Assembly: GCF_024399335.1 (NCBI RefSeq)
Contig: NZ_CP075339.1
Coordinates: 248,001 to 312,000 of the forward strand
Direction: 5' to 3'
DNA length: 64,000 nucleotides
Origin: Leucobacter aridicollis
GTDB lineage: Bacteria; Actinomycetota; Actinomycetes; Actinomycetales; Microbacteriaceae
The position numbers and the translations under genes are program-made. Shown in pieces: positions 17,290 to 25,073 of this stretch. The notes under the pieces were generated by a model that worked only from the letters and a program-made list of their open reading frames with translations, was not told the origin of the DNA and ran no database searches. Position 1 is the first letter of the stretch; each line of letters begins with the position of its first letter.

Positions 17290-17340
17290 TCAGCAGCTTG
17301 CGCCACTGCCAGTGCCAACGCCACTGCCAACGCCAACGCT
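17290..17340. repeat. Imperfect 12-bp repeats after pnkp
   Basis: Four to five degenerate units around TGCCAACGCCAC directly follow the pnkp stop and lead into palindromic element copy 2. Confidence 0.5.
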
Positions 17341-17347
17341 GGGCCCG

Positions 17348-17406
17348 CAAATCTGCGGTATGAATGTCGGTCTTGTAGGTGATGCGGCATTTCTTCTGCA
17401 GATCCC
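17348..17406. repeat. Palindromic intergenic element, copy 2
   Basis: A 59-bp copy with one extra base in the right half. The outer stem ATCTGC/GCAGAT is perfect. The inner stem AATGTCG pairs with the GGCATT side if a G-U pair is allowed. The right flank GATCCCAGGG is shared with copy 3. Confidence 0.7.
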
Positions 17407-17455
17407 AGGGTTACCGCTCGCTCGCGGAAGTGGAGCCATAGGCAATATGTACCTG

Positions 17456-17653
17456 CTGAGGCAGGGCTGGGGCGAGGCTGAGGTGTATCTGAGGTAGAGC
17501 TGAGGTAGAGCTGAGGTAGAGCTGGGGTGGGGCTGAGGTGGAGCTGGGGTGGGGCTGGGGTGGGGCTGAGGTGGAGCTGGGGTGGGGCTGAGGTGGGGCT
17601 GGGGCGCACCTGAGGCGGGACTGAGGTAGGACTGAGGCGAGGCTAAGGCAGCT
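17456..17653 (+). repeat. Tandem array of 18 x 11-bp units
   Basis: Eighteen consecutive 11-base units, consensus CTGAGGTGGGG, without indels. The + strand is almost C-free apart from the first base of each unit. Units 9-10 form the canonical G-quadruplex motif (four GGGG runs, loops of 1, 2 and 1) at 17546-17565. The array ends 95 bp before the glutathione peroxidase start. No coding frame is convincing. Confidence 0.85.
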
Positions 17654-17748
17654 GGGCGAGGCCGGACCATCTCCAGCTGCACACGATTCGCGGCAACCTC
17701 CCTGTCAGCCTGACCCGCAGGGGGAGTACCTTGGGAGCAGGAGGCATC

Positions 17749-18246
17749 ATGCGAGATATTGAAGTGACACTTGCAAGCGGCGAGGTGCGGAGGTTTGGTG
17801 AGCTCGCACCCGGTGCGGCGCTCGTCATCAACGTCGCCTCGAAGTGCGGCTTCACGCCACAGTACGCGGGCCTTGAGGAGCTCTACCAAGAGTTCGGCGA
17901 CAAAGGCCTGGCCGTGATCGGAATGCCCTGCAACCAGTTTCTTATGCAGGAGCCCGGCTCGGACCAGGAGATTGCCGAGTTTTGCACGCTCAACTATGGG
18001 GTCACGTTCCCGCTGCTTGCGAAGGGCAAGGTGAACGGACGTGGCACCGAGCCGTTGTTTAAAGAACTGCGGAAGGGTAAAGATGCCGCGGGCGCAGGCG
18101 GTCTGGTCCGCTGGAACTTTGAGAAGTTCGTCGTGAGCCGCGACCCCGAAGGCGGTGGGTCCCCGACGGTCACCCGTTTCCGCTCAGCTGTCGAGCCAAA
18201 CGACCCGGCGATCCGCGCGGCGATTGAGGCCGCGCTCGTGGCCTAG
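17749..18246 (+). CDS. Glutathione peroxidase family protein
   Basis: A thiol peroxidase of 165 residues that reduces H2O2 or organic hydroperoxides; actinobacterial members usually use thioredoxin or mycothiol rather than glutathione. The peroxidatic Cys is in NVASKCGFTPQY (C33), with the Gln in the GMPCNQF region and RWNFEKF supplying Trp and Asn of the catalytic tetrad. ATG 17749 is chosen because GGAGG lies 5 nt upstream; the frame is open to 17731. Its last codons are duplicated downstream as a tandem array. Confidence 0.92.
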   Translation: MRDIEVTLASGEVRRFGELAPGAALVINVASKCGFTPQYAGLEELYQEFGDKGLAVIGMPCNQFLMQEPGSDQEIAEFCTLNYGVTFPLLAKGKVNGRGTEPLFKELRKGKDAAGAGGLVRWNFEKFVVSRDPEGGGSPTVTRFRSAVEPNDPAIRAAIEAALVA

Positions 18247-18315
18247 CCCTACCGCCGCGCTTGCAGCCTAGCCCTACCGCCGCGCTCGTGGCCTCGCCCT
18301 GTCGCCGCGCTCGGA
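18241..18315. repeat. Three tandem 25-bp units at the gpx 3' end
   Basis: Units at 18241-18265, 18266-18290 and 18291-18315 repeat GCCTAGCCCTACCGCCGCGC with a variable end. The first contains the TAG stop of the peroxidase gene, and the unit's CCGCGCTCGTG part equals the final coding bases, so the array seems to derive from the gene's own 3' end. Confidence 0.75.
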
Positions 18316-18346
18316 GCTCGGCACCGGCACTGGTGTGAGAGGTCGC

Positions 18347-19075
18347 CTAGATTCGGGCGATCTCTTGGCGCGGCCTGACAGCGAGGTCTGTGAGCTGCAC
18401 GTCTGCAGGAGCGTCGACGATGAAGCGAACTGTGTCCGCGATCGACTGTGGCCTGATGTACCGCTCAGCCCGGTAGCTCTCGGCGGGGATGCTCGCGCGG
18501 AGCATCTCGGTGTCAGTCTGCCCCGGGGCGAGCGTGACGACGCGCACCAGGTGAGGCTCCTCGTCGATACGGAGGACATCGGCGAGCCCACGGAGGGCGT
18601 GTTTCGTCGCCGTGTAGATGGCGCTTCCTGGCACAGGCCGCGTTCCGGCGCCCGAACCAATGAAGACAACGGTGCCTGCTGCGGTCCGAAGAAGCGGCAA
18701 TGTGAGGCGAGTGAGCTCAGCTGGGGCCGTGACGTTGAGCGCGAAGCTGTCGGCCCAGTCCTCGACGTTTGCGCTGTCGACCGACACCGCGCCGCCGCGC
18801 GCGGCCGAGTGGATGAGCACGTCAAGCCTGTCAAGGCCTGCCACCCTTTCGGCGAGCGATCTGCTGTCGGTAATGTCGATGGCCCACGTTTCGGCGTTCG
18901 CCGCATGCTCGAGCTCGGCGAGGCGGGCGGAATTTCGGCCGACAGCAATAACGTGGTGAGTCGTCGCGAGCTCGCGTACGATTGCCGACCCCATGCCGCC
19001 TGTCGCGCCCGTGACGAGTGCGACGGGGCGCGGCGAGGCGTTTGTGGCTGCAGACTCAGAGAGCGGATGAGGCAC
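18347..19075 (-). CDS. SDR family NAD(P)-dependent oxidoreductase
   Basis: A classical short-chain dehydrogenase of 242 residues. The Rossmann motif VTGATGGMGSAI (about residues 19-30), IHSAARGG in place of NNAG, the catalytic Ser in GSGAGTRPVPGS and Tyr/Lys in YTATKHAL are all present. The frame is open beyond 19075, but GTG 19075 gives a normal length and a 20-nt overlap with the upstream FAD-protein gene. That coupling suggests it works on a substrate or product of the same pathway. Substrate unknown. Confidence 0.88.
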   Translation of the reverse strand: MPHPLSESAATNASPRPVALVTGATGGMGSAIVRELATTHHVIAVGRNSARLAELEHAANAETWAIDITDSRSLAERVAGLDRLDVLIHSAARGGAVSVDSANVEDWADSFALNVTAPAELTRLTLPLLRTAAGTVVFIGSGAGTRPVPGSAIYTATKHALRGLADVLRIDEEPHLVRVVTLAPGQTDTEMLRASIPAESYRAERYIRPQSIADTVRFIVDAPADVQLTDLAVRPRQEIARI

Positions 19076-21188
19076 TGAGGGCTCCTTCGTAGATTCGGGG
19101 TGCTGCCGCATGCAGCGCGACCGCGAGCGCGCTCGCCGACACACGATCGGTCTCGCGGAGCATTGGCGGGTCGGTTCCAGGCATTGGGCTGATGACAGTG
19201 CCGTGCAGCGTGTCATCGACTGGGATCCCTGCGAAGTGCACAGCCTCGTCTGGGGTGCCGTCAGCGCCGATGATGCGGCCGGTGGCTTCGTCAATGTCGA
19301 TGCCGCCTGTGGCCGCGGCGGCTCCGGTGCGTGAAGCAATCGAGAACACGCGGGCGCGCCCGGCGGTGAGCAGAGACACGGTGAACGGGTCTTCGCTTGC
19401 GCGGGCGTCGTGAAACTGCATCCACGAGTCGATGAGCACCCTCGCGGTGACCTCGGACCCGGTGACGGCGTGTGACGATGCGACGAAACCGCGGTCGTCG
19501 ACGCTCAGCGATGCGTCTGGGCCGATGAAGCGCACGATGCCGGCAGCGACGAGCGCGAGGAGCTCGTTGTTTCTGAATGCTGGGGGACCTGAGCCGACCA
19601 TGCCGCCGAGCGCGGTGAGGAGTGCGAGGCCGTTCTCTCTGGACTCGGAGTCGAACCCGCCGAGCGTGCCGACCTGGGCTGCGAAGCCGCGGGCCGAGCT
19701 CACCGACCAGAGGCCGGTTTTCACGGGGCTGTCGATGCCGAGGTCGACTTCTCGAAGATCGTCGGCGACGCGCTCTGCGACCCAGGCGGTGAAGGCGTTG
19801 GGCGTCGCGAACGTGTCGTTGACTGGCGTGATTTCGCCGGCGAGGTCGAGGCGATCCTCCGCCGCGGGAATGAACGCTGCGACTGCCGTCGACACCGCGT
19901 CGACGACGTCGCCGAGATTGGGTGCGGCCGTTCCAGACGCTGTCGGCGCGATCGCTTTGCGGATCGCTTCTTCGATGCCCGCGAGCGCACGCGAGGGGTC
20001 AGGATCACCGGGAGTCGCGTCGGTAGCCGTTGTAAGGGCGTTCGGCTTCACCCGCGCGAGCGTTTCGGCGTGTGCGAGGAATGCGTCGCCGACGATGCGC
20101 GGCCAGAGCGCGGTGTCGAAGTTGATGGGGCGCGGTACCTGTTGCCAGTCCACCTCGCGCAGGAGCCGTTGCTCAGCCCGCGGCGGCAGCGCGTTGTAGC
20201 GGGACTTTGCGCGGAAAGGGACGCCGCGGCGGGAGGTGACGTGGAGCACGGGTTCGTTTCCGGACGCGACGTACCTGAGCCCGCCGGGGGTCTCGGGCGC
20301 GTGCACATACCGCCCGCCGCGGCCCAGCGTGAGGAGCGTCACGGTGTCGAAGAAGCCCATGCCGAGGCCACGGACGATTGCATGCTCGCCGGGTCCGACC
20401 TCGGAGAGGTCCTGCTCGACTGGGCTTCCCTGCCGCACCCATGTGAGATCCGGCCGCGCCTCGACGCCCGCCGCGAGCGCGACGTCTGATCGTGACGCGG
20501 CACGGGGAAGCCACCCCGTCGCTGCAATCACGGCATCGACGGTGACTGTGTTGCCAGTCGTGGCCTCCCCGCGGTCGAGCGTGATGCGCTCGCGGCCGTC
20601 GATGCGTTCGACAGCGGTCGCTCGGGCTTCGTGATGCACGACCGTCACGGAGTCTGGCAGCTCGGCGATCGCCCGCTGCAGGAACCACGAGAGGTATTCG
20701 CCGTAGAGCGCGCGGCTTGGATGCGACTCGGGCCGGAGCTTCGCGAGCTCGTCGCGATACTCGGCCGCGAGGCCTTGCCGTGCGGGGTGGGCGTTGAACG
20801 CGGCGGCGCGGGACGCCGGGATCGCGGCTGCCGCAGCACTCTCAGGTGCTTCGTCGCCGAGCGCATATTCGCGGGCGAGAATACACCACTCGTACAGGGT
20901 TGGGCCTGGAACGACTTTGCCTTCGACGGTACTTCCGGGCTCGGTGAAGAGCGTCACCGCGTCGGCGAGGGTGTTCATGCACAGCTCGCGAGTCTGATCG
21001 GTCCGCCAAATCCTGCCGGCGCCGGGTTGGGCGTCGTCGATGAGGTGCAGTTCGAGGGGCGGTGTCGTCGGCAGTGCTTTGAGGTGAACGCCGAGCCGCT
21101 CAACCAGCGACCCGCCGCGCGGGCCGAGGCCGACGATGGCGATGCGTGCCTGGGTGGCGGGCGCATCGTGTGGTGCGAGGGGTGTCAT
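19056..21188 (-). CDS. FAD/NAD(P)-binding protein (NAD_binding_9 type)
   Basis: A large flavoprotein-like enzyme of 710 residues. The N-terminal dinucleotide motif IVGLGPRGGSLVERL (about 19-33) and the following LHLIDDAQPGAGRIW, with MNTLADAVTLF, belong to the FAD-NAD(P)-binding family PF13454. A second motif, IVRGLGMGFFDTVTLL, follows. The reaction is unknown. It is divergent from the ABC importer operon across a 227-bp region and coupled to the SDR gene. The same neighbourhood (FAD protein, peptide-type ABC system, CMD/AhpD proteins) recurs in other Actinobacteria as far as I recall, so I infer one pathway. Confidence 0.85.
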   Translation of the reverse strand: MTPLAPHDAPATQARIAIVGLGPRGGSLVERLGVHLKALPTTPPLELHLIDDAQPGAGRIWRTDQTRELCMNTLADAVTLFTEPGSTVEGKVVPGPTLYEWCILAREYALGDEAPESAAAAAIPASRAAAFNAHPARQGLAAEYRDELAKLRPESHPSRALYGEYLSWFLQRAIAELPDSVTVVHHEARATAVERIDGRERITLDRGEATTGNTVTVDAVIAATGWLPRAASRSDVALAAGVEARPDLTWVRQGSPVEQDLSEVGPGEHAIVRGLGMGFFDTVTLLTLGRGGRYVHAPETPGGLRYVASGNEPVLHVTSRRGVPFRAKSRYNALPPRAEQRLLREVDWQQVPRPINFDTALWPRIVGDAFLAHAETLARVKPNALTTATDATPGDPDPSRALAGIEEAIRKAIAPTASGTAAPNLGDVVDAVSTAVAAFIPAAEDRLDLAGEITPVNDTFATPNAFTAWVAERVADDLREVDLGIDSPVKTGLWSVSSARGFAAQVGTLGGFDSESRENGLALLTALGGMVGSGPPAFRNNELLALVAAGIVRFIGPDASLSVDDRGFVASSHAVTGSEVTARVLIDSWMQFHDARASEDPFTVSLLTAGRARVFSIASRTGAAAATGGIDIDEATGRIIGADGTPDEAVHFAGIPVDDTLHGTVISPMPGTDPPMLRETDRVSASALAVALHAAAPRIYEGALSASSAL

Positions 21189-21229
21189 GTGGCAAGTCCA
21201 AGTATTGATTGCTGGTTTATGGCTGATAT

Positions 21230-21245
21230 AACCCTAGCTTGGGTT
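21230..21245. promoter_or_regulatory. 16-bp palindrome in the divergent FAD/ABC promoter region
   Basis: AACCCTAGCTTGGGTT is self-complementary at 14 of 16 positions and lies 41 bp from the FAD-protein start, between the divergent units. It is a candidate operator for one or both. No regulator gene is adjacent. Confidence 0.4.
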
Positions 21246-21415
21246 TGTGTGGGGCCGCATCAGGGATGTCGCTGGGTTACGGAGTGTGACGCGTGCCGAA
21301 GTTGCCACGTTGCGCGACAGCTTGCCCGCATGCAAGGATAACGTTTCGTAATGCCACGCAGAAGCTAATCGTATGTTTCTCGCGTTCTCGATCACAATCC
21401 ACGGAGACCGAATCC

Positions 21416-23068
21416 ATGTCACGTATACGTCGCACGGCACTCGCCGCGCTGTCCCTCGCCGCAACGACCGCGCTGCTCGCGGGCTGCGCAAGTGGCGCAC
21501 CAGCAGGCGAAACGCCAACCGGTGACCCCGTCACGGGCGGCACGCTCAGCTACCTTGAGCCGCAGACATGGACGACGCTTTACCCGCCCGCAGGTGGCTT
21601 CTACCCGAACGGCGGCATCGTTAACAACATCACCGACCGGCTGCTCTACCAAGACCCAGAGACGCTTGAACTCACCCCGTGGATCGCGACGGCACTGCCC
21701 GAGGTGAACGCCGACGCAACCGAGTACACGTTTACGATTCGCGACGACGTCACCTACTCGGACGGAACGCCGCTCACCGCCGAAAACGTCGTGAAGAACA
21801 TCGACCTCTACGGCAAGGGCGACGCAGACCGGGCACTCACCCCCTCGGAAGCGATCAACAACTATGACCACGGCGAGGTCGTCGACGCGACGACAGTGAA
21901 GTTCACATTCACTGCGCCCTCACCAGGGTTCGCCCAAGCCGTGTCGACAATCAACTCGGGTCTCGTCTCTGACGCGACACTCGACCTCGACAGCGAGGGC
22001 TTCGGCCCCGGTGGCGCGAAATCCGTTATTGGCAGCGGCCCATTTGTGATTGCCGATGAAAAGATCGGCACCGAAACCCAGCTGAAGGTGCGCGAGGATT
22101 ACGACTGGGCACCGGAGGCCGCGGCCCACGACGGCCGCGCATACCTCGATGGCATCACGTACACCGTCGCAGGCGAGAACAGCGTGCGCGTCGGCACCGT
22201 TGTCGCGAAGCAGGCGGACGTCGCCCGCCAGATCCCCGCGCCTGACGAGCCGCAGTTCGCGGCTGACGGGCTGTCGGTGCTCGCGGCGTCAACGAACGGC
22301 GTCACGAACAGCCTGAACTTCCGGTTCACGAACCCGCTGCTCAGCGACATCCGTGTGCGCCAGGCGCTCATCGCTGGCATCGACCGCGAGAAGATCGTAG
22401 AGACACTCTTCACCGATAGCTACCCGCTCGCGACAGGTGCGCTCGCGACGACGGCGCTCGGCTACGTCGACACGTCTGAGTTCTACACCTACGACCCGAA
22501 GCAGGCCGAAAAGCTGCTCGCGGAGGCTGGCTGGAAGGCCGGCAGCGACGGCGTCCTCGAGAAAGACGGGGAGCGCCTGAGCATCACCTTCAACGAGGCG
22601 ATGCCGCAGCCACGCTCCAAAGAGGTCGTGACTCTCATCCAGGAGCAGCTCGGAGAGCTCGGTATCGAGGTGAACCTCTTCGCAGGAGACTATGCGGCAC
22701 AGACTGCAGCGAGCCTCGACCCCGACACGATCCAGGTCTACCACTCGATGGTTGGCCGTGCCGACTACGACGTGCTGAAGTCGCAGTTCTTCTCGACGAA
22801 CCGCAACACGCTCTTGAACTACAACACGGCCACCGAGAAGAACGCTGATCAAGAGCTCGACGACCTCCTCGCACAGGTCGCCTCAGCGCCGACCCCCGAG
22901 GAACGCGCGGCAGCATCTGAGGCAGCGCAGCTCCACCTTGCCGAGCAGGCGTACATCCTGCCGCTCTTCGAGGAGCCGCAGGTCTACGGCCTCACTGACG
23001 CGGTGCAGGGCTTCGCAACCGAATCGGTCGGGCGGCCGAACTTCTACAACACCTGGCTGACGCGCTAG
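21416..23068 (+). CDS. ABC transporter substrate-binding lipoprotein (peptide/nickel type)
   Basis: An extracytoplasmic binding protein of 550 residues, family SBP_bac_5. The signal peptide has basic MSRIRR, a hydrophobic core and lipobox LLAGC with lipidated C24. Family features are DGTPLTAENVV, RQALIAGIDREKIVE and the final LPLFEEPQVYG. The frame runs upstream to 21293, but ATG 21416 gives the proper signal sequence. It is the first gene of a five-gene + strand operon. It probably resembles the TIGR04028-type binding proteins that occur with CMD/AhpD partners (from memory). The ligand is unknown. Confidence 0.92.
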   Translation: MSRIRRTALAALSLAATTALLAGCASGAPAGETPTGDPVTGGTLSYLEPQTWTTLYPPAGGFYPNGGIVNNITDRLLYQDPETLELTPWIATALPEVNADATEYTFTIRDDVTYSDGTPLTAENVVKNIDLYGKGDADRALTPSEAINNYDHGEVVDATTVKFTFTAPSPGFAQAVSTINSGLVSDATLDLDSEGFGPGGAKSVIGSGPFVIADEKIGTETQLKVREDYDWAPEAAAHDGRAYLDGITYTVAGENSVRVGTVVAKQADVARQIPAPDEPQFAADGLSVLAASTNGVTNSLNFRFTNPLLSDIRVRQALIAGIDREKIVETLFTDSYPLATGALATTALGYVDTSEFYTYDPKQAEKLLAEAGWKAGSDGVLEKDGERLSITFNEAMPQPRSKEVVTLIQEQLGELGIEVNLFAGDYAAQTAASLDPDTIQVYHSMVGRADYDVLKSQFFSTNRNTLLNYNTATEKNADQELDDLLAQVASAPTPEERAAASEAAQLHLAEQAYILPLFEEPQVYGLTDAVQGFATESVGRPNFYNTWLTR

Positions 23069-23100
23069 CGGCGCGAGCCTGTCCCCGGGAAGGAACCACA

Positions 23101-24126
23101 ATGCCATACGTCGCAAGGCGTCTCCTGCAGGCGCTGATCGTGCTCGCGCTCGCGTACACGATCGCGTATGTGCTGCTGTCGGCCCTTCCCGGGGACGCAG
23201 TTCTCGCCCGATACGGGAGCCCTGAGCTCGGGCTCTCACCCGATCAGCTCGATGAGATTCGCGACAGCTATGGCACAGACAGGCCCCCGCTCGAGCGGTA
23301 CTTCGATTCGATCCTGTCGTTCGTACGCGGCGACTTTGGATACTCGGTCAACAGCGGTGCGGCGGTCTCGACCCTGCTCGCCGCCGCGCTGCCGTCGACC
23401 CTCACACTCGCGCTCTCCAGCCTCGTCGTCGCAGTGGTGCTCGCGGTGACGATCGCCTTCACGGCGAGCTACGGCGGAGCCGCGTGGCTGCGTCGGCTCT
23501 TCCGTGGGCTGCCGCCGCTGTTTGTTTCGCTGCCTGTGTTCTGGGTGGGCATCATGCTCATTCAGATCTTCTCGTTCAAGCTTGGCCTCGTGCCGGCTAT
23601 CGGGGCGACTGGGCTCCAAGGCCTCGTGCTTCCCATGCTGACCATCGCGATCCCGATCGCGGCCCCGCTCGCCCAGGTGCTGCTGCGCTCGATCGACGAG
23701 GTGCGCACTCAGCCGTTCGTTGCGGTGGTGAAGGCTCGCGGCGCGAGCACATCATGGCTGCTCTGGCGCAACGTCGCCCGCAACGCGCTGCTGCCCACCT
23801 TGACTATGGCTGGCGTGCTGTTCGGCGAACTCGTCGGTGGCGCAGTCGTCTCAGAGACTGTGTTCGCGCGAGCGGGGATCGGGCAGCTTACTGCGCAGTC
23901 GGTTGCGGCTCGTGACACCCCGGTGCTGCTCGCCATCGTCGTGCTGGCGGCGCTCACGTTTGTGCTCATCAACCTCGTCGTCGATTTGCTCTACCCAGTT
24001 CTTGACCCGCGACTGCGTGCGCGGGCGGCCGCCGCGAAGTCCGCAGCGCAGACAGCGTCAACCACCGCAGCGAATCCGCAGGGAACTGCAACCGCTGCCG
24101 CGAATACCCAGGGAGTGACACGATGA
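23101..24126 (+). CDS. ABC transporter permease (DppB/OppB type)
   Basis: A 341-residue permease with six helices. The N-terminus MPYVARRLLQALIVL is typical of the OppB branch. The EAA loop reads EVRTQPFVAVVKARGAS. The final 35 residues are a low-complexity Ala/Thr/Asn tail. It follows the binding-protein gene by 32 nt with AAGGAA ahead of the ATG and overlaps the next permease by 4 nt. It forms the importer's membrane channel with that partner. Confidence 0.92.
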   Translation: MPYVARRLLQALIVLALAYTIAYVLLSALPGDAVLARYGSPELGLSPDQLDEIRDSYGTDRPPLERYFDSILSFVRGDFGYSVNSGAAVSTLLAAALPSTLTLALSSLVVAVVLAVTIAFTASYGGAAWLRRLFRGLPPLFVSLPVFWVGIMLIQIFSFKLGLVPAIGATGLQGLVLPMLTIAIPIAAPLAQVLLRSIDEVRTQPFVAVVKARGASTSWLLWRNVARNALLPTLTMAGVLFGELVGGAVVSETVFARAGIGQLTAQSVAARDTPVLLAIVVLAALTFVLINLVVDLLYPVLDPRLRARAAAAKSAAQTASTTAANPQGTATAAANTQGVTR

Positions 24127-25073
24127 GCATCTTCACCCCACCAGTGCGCGACACGGGGAGGCAGGATCCAGCTTCCCGGAGCCCGGAGTTAGGCGGTCCG
24201 GGCGAATCTCGCCCGACTGAGAGCGGTCAGACGCGACCAGCCGGCCCCGCGAGGCGCCTGAGCCGGTTCGGCCCTGGTGCCCGAAAGACAGCGGCATTCG
24301 CGGTGCCAGCGGCAGTGATCCTGATTGGACTCGCGTGGGCGATCGCCCCCGGCATCTTCGCGCACGGCAGCCCCACGGAGACTGTCGGCCAGGCGCTCCA
24401 AGCACCGAGCGCGCAGTTCTGGTTCGGCACTGATGCGACAGGGCGAGACCTCTACACGAGGGTGATCTACGGTGCGTCAGAGTCGATCGTTGGCGCACTC
24501 GTCGCGGTGCTCGTCGGTTTTGTCGCTGGCACGACGCTCGGAGTGCTTGCGGGCTCGGTCGGCGGGCTGCTTGACGAGGCCATCATGCGCTTCGTCGACG
24601 TGCTGCTCGCAATTCCCGCACTGCTGCTCTCGCTGAGCATCGTGATCCTGCTCGGCTTCGGCACCACGAACGCGGCGATCGCTGTCGGCGTGACCTCAAT
24701 CGCGGTCTTCGCAAGGCTCGCGCGCTCGCAGGTTGTGAGCGTCCGCGTGAGCGAATACGTTGAAGCGGCCTACGGCTCCGGGGGCACGTTCTGGACGGTG
24801 CTGTGGCGCCACATCCTGCCAAACTCCCTCACCCCAGTCGTCGCGCTCGCGGCGCTTCAGCTCGGGTCTGCGATTCTGCAGATCTCGACGCTCGGCTTCC
24901 TCGGCTACGGTGCGCCGCCGCCGACGCCTGAGTGGGGTCTGCTCATTGCCGAGGGGCGAAACTACGTCGCGACGGCGTGGTGGCTGACTGTGCTTCCGGG
25001 CCTCGTCGTCGTCGCCATTGTGCTCGCAACCAACCGTCTCAGCCACGCCATCCGAGGAGGAGAAGCAGCATGA
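24123..25073 (+). CDS. ABC transporter permease (DppC/OppC type)
   Basis: A 316-residue permease. A hydrophilic N-terminal tail of about 50 residues precedes helix 1, then comes the OppC-like region FWFGTDATGRDLYTRVIYGA, the EAA loop VSEYVEAAYGSGG and the ending LVVVAIVLATNRL. It overlaps both neighbours by 4 nt (ATGA), so the operon is translationally coupled. It completes the heterodimeric channel with the gene before it. Confidence 0.92.
   Translation: MSIFTPPVRDTGRQDPASRSPELGGPGESRPTESGQTRPAGPARRLSRFGPGARKTAAFAVPAAVILIGLAWAIAPGIFAHGSPTETVGQALQAPSAQFWFGTDATGRDLYTRVIYGASESIVGALVAVLVGFVAGTTLGVLAGSVGGLLDEAIMRFVDVLLAIPALLLSLSIVILLGFGTTNAAIAVGVTSIAVFARLARSQVVSVRVSEYVEAAYGSGGTFWTVLWRHILPNSLTPVVALAALQLGSAILQISTLGFLGYGAPPPTPEWGLLIAEGRNYVATAWWLTVLPGLVVVAIVLATNRLSHAIRGGEAA

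Noticed and set aside
17456..17653. CRISPR array
   Set aside because: Units are directly adjacent without unique spacers, only 11 bp long, and no cas gene is present.
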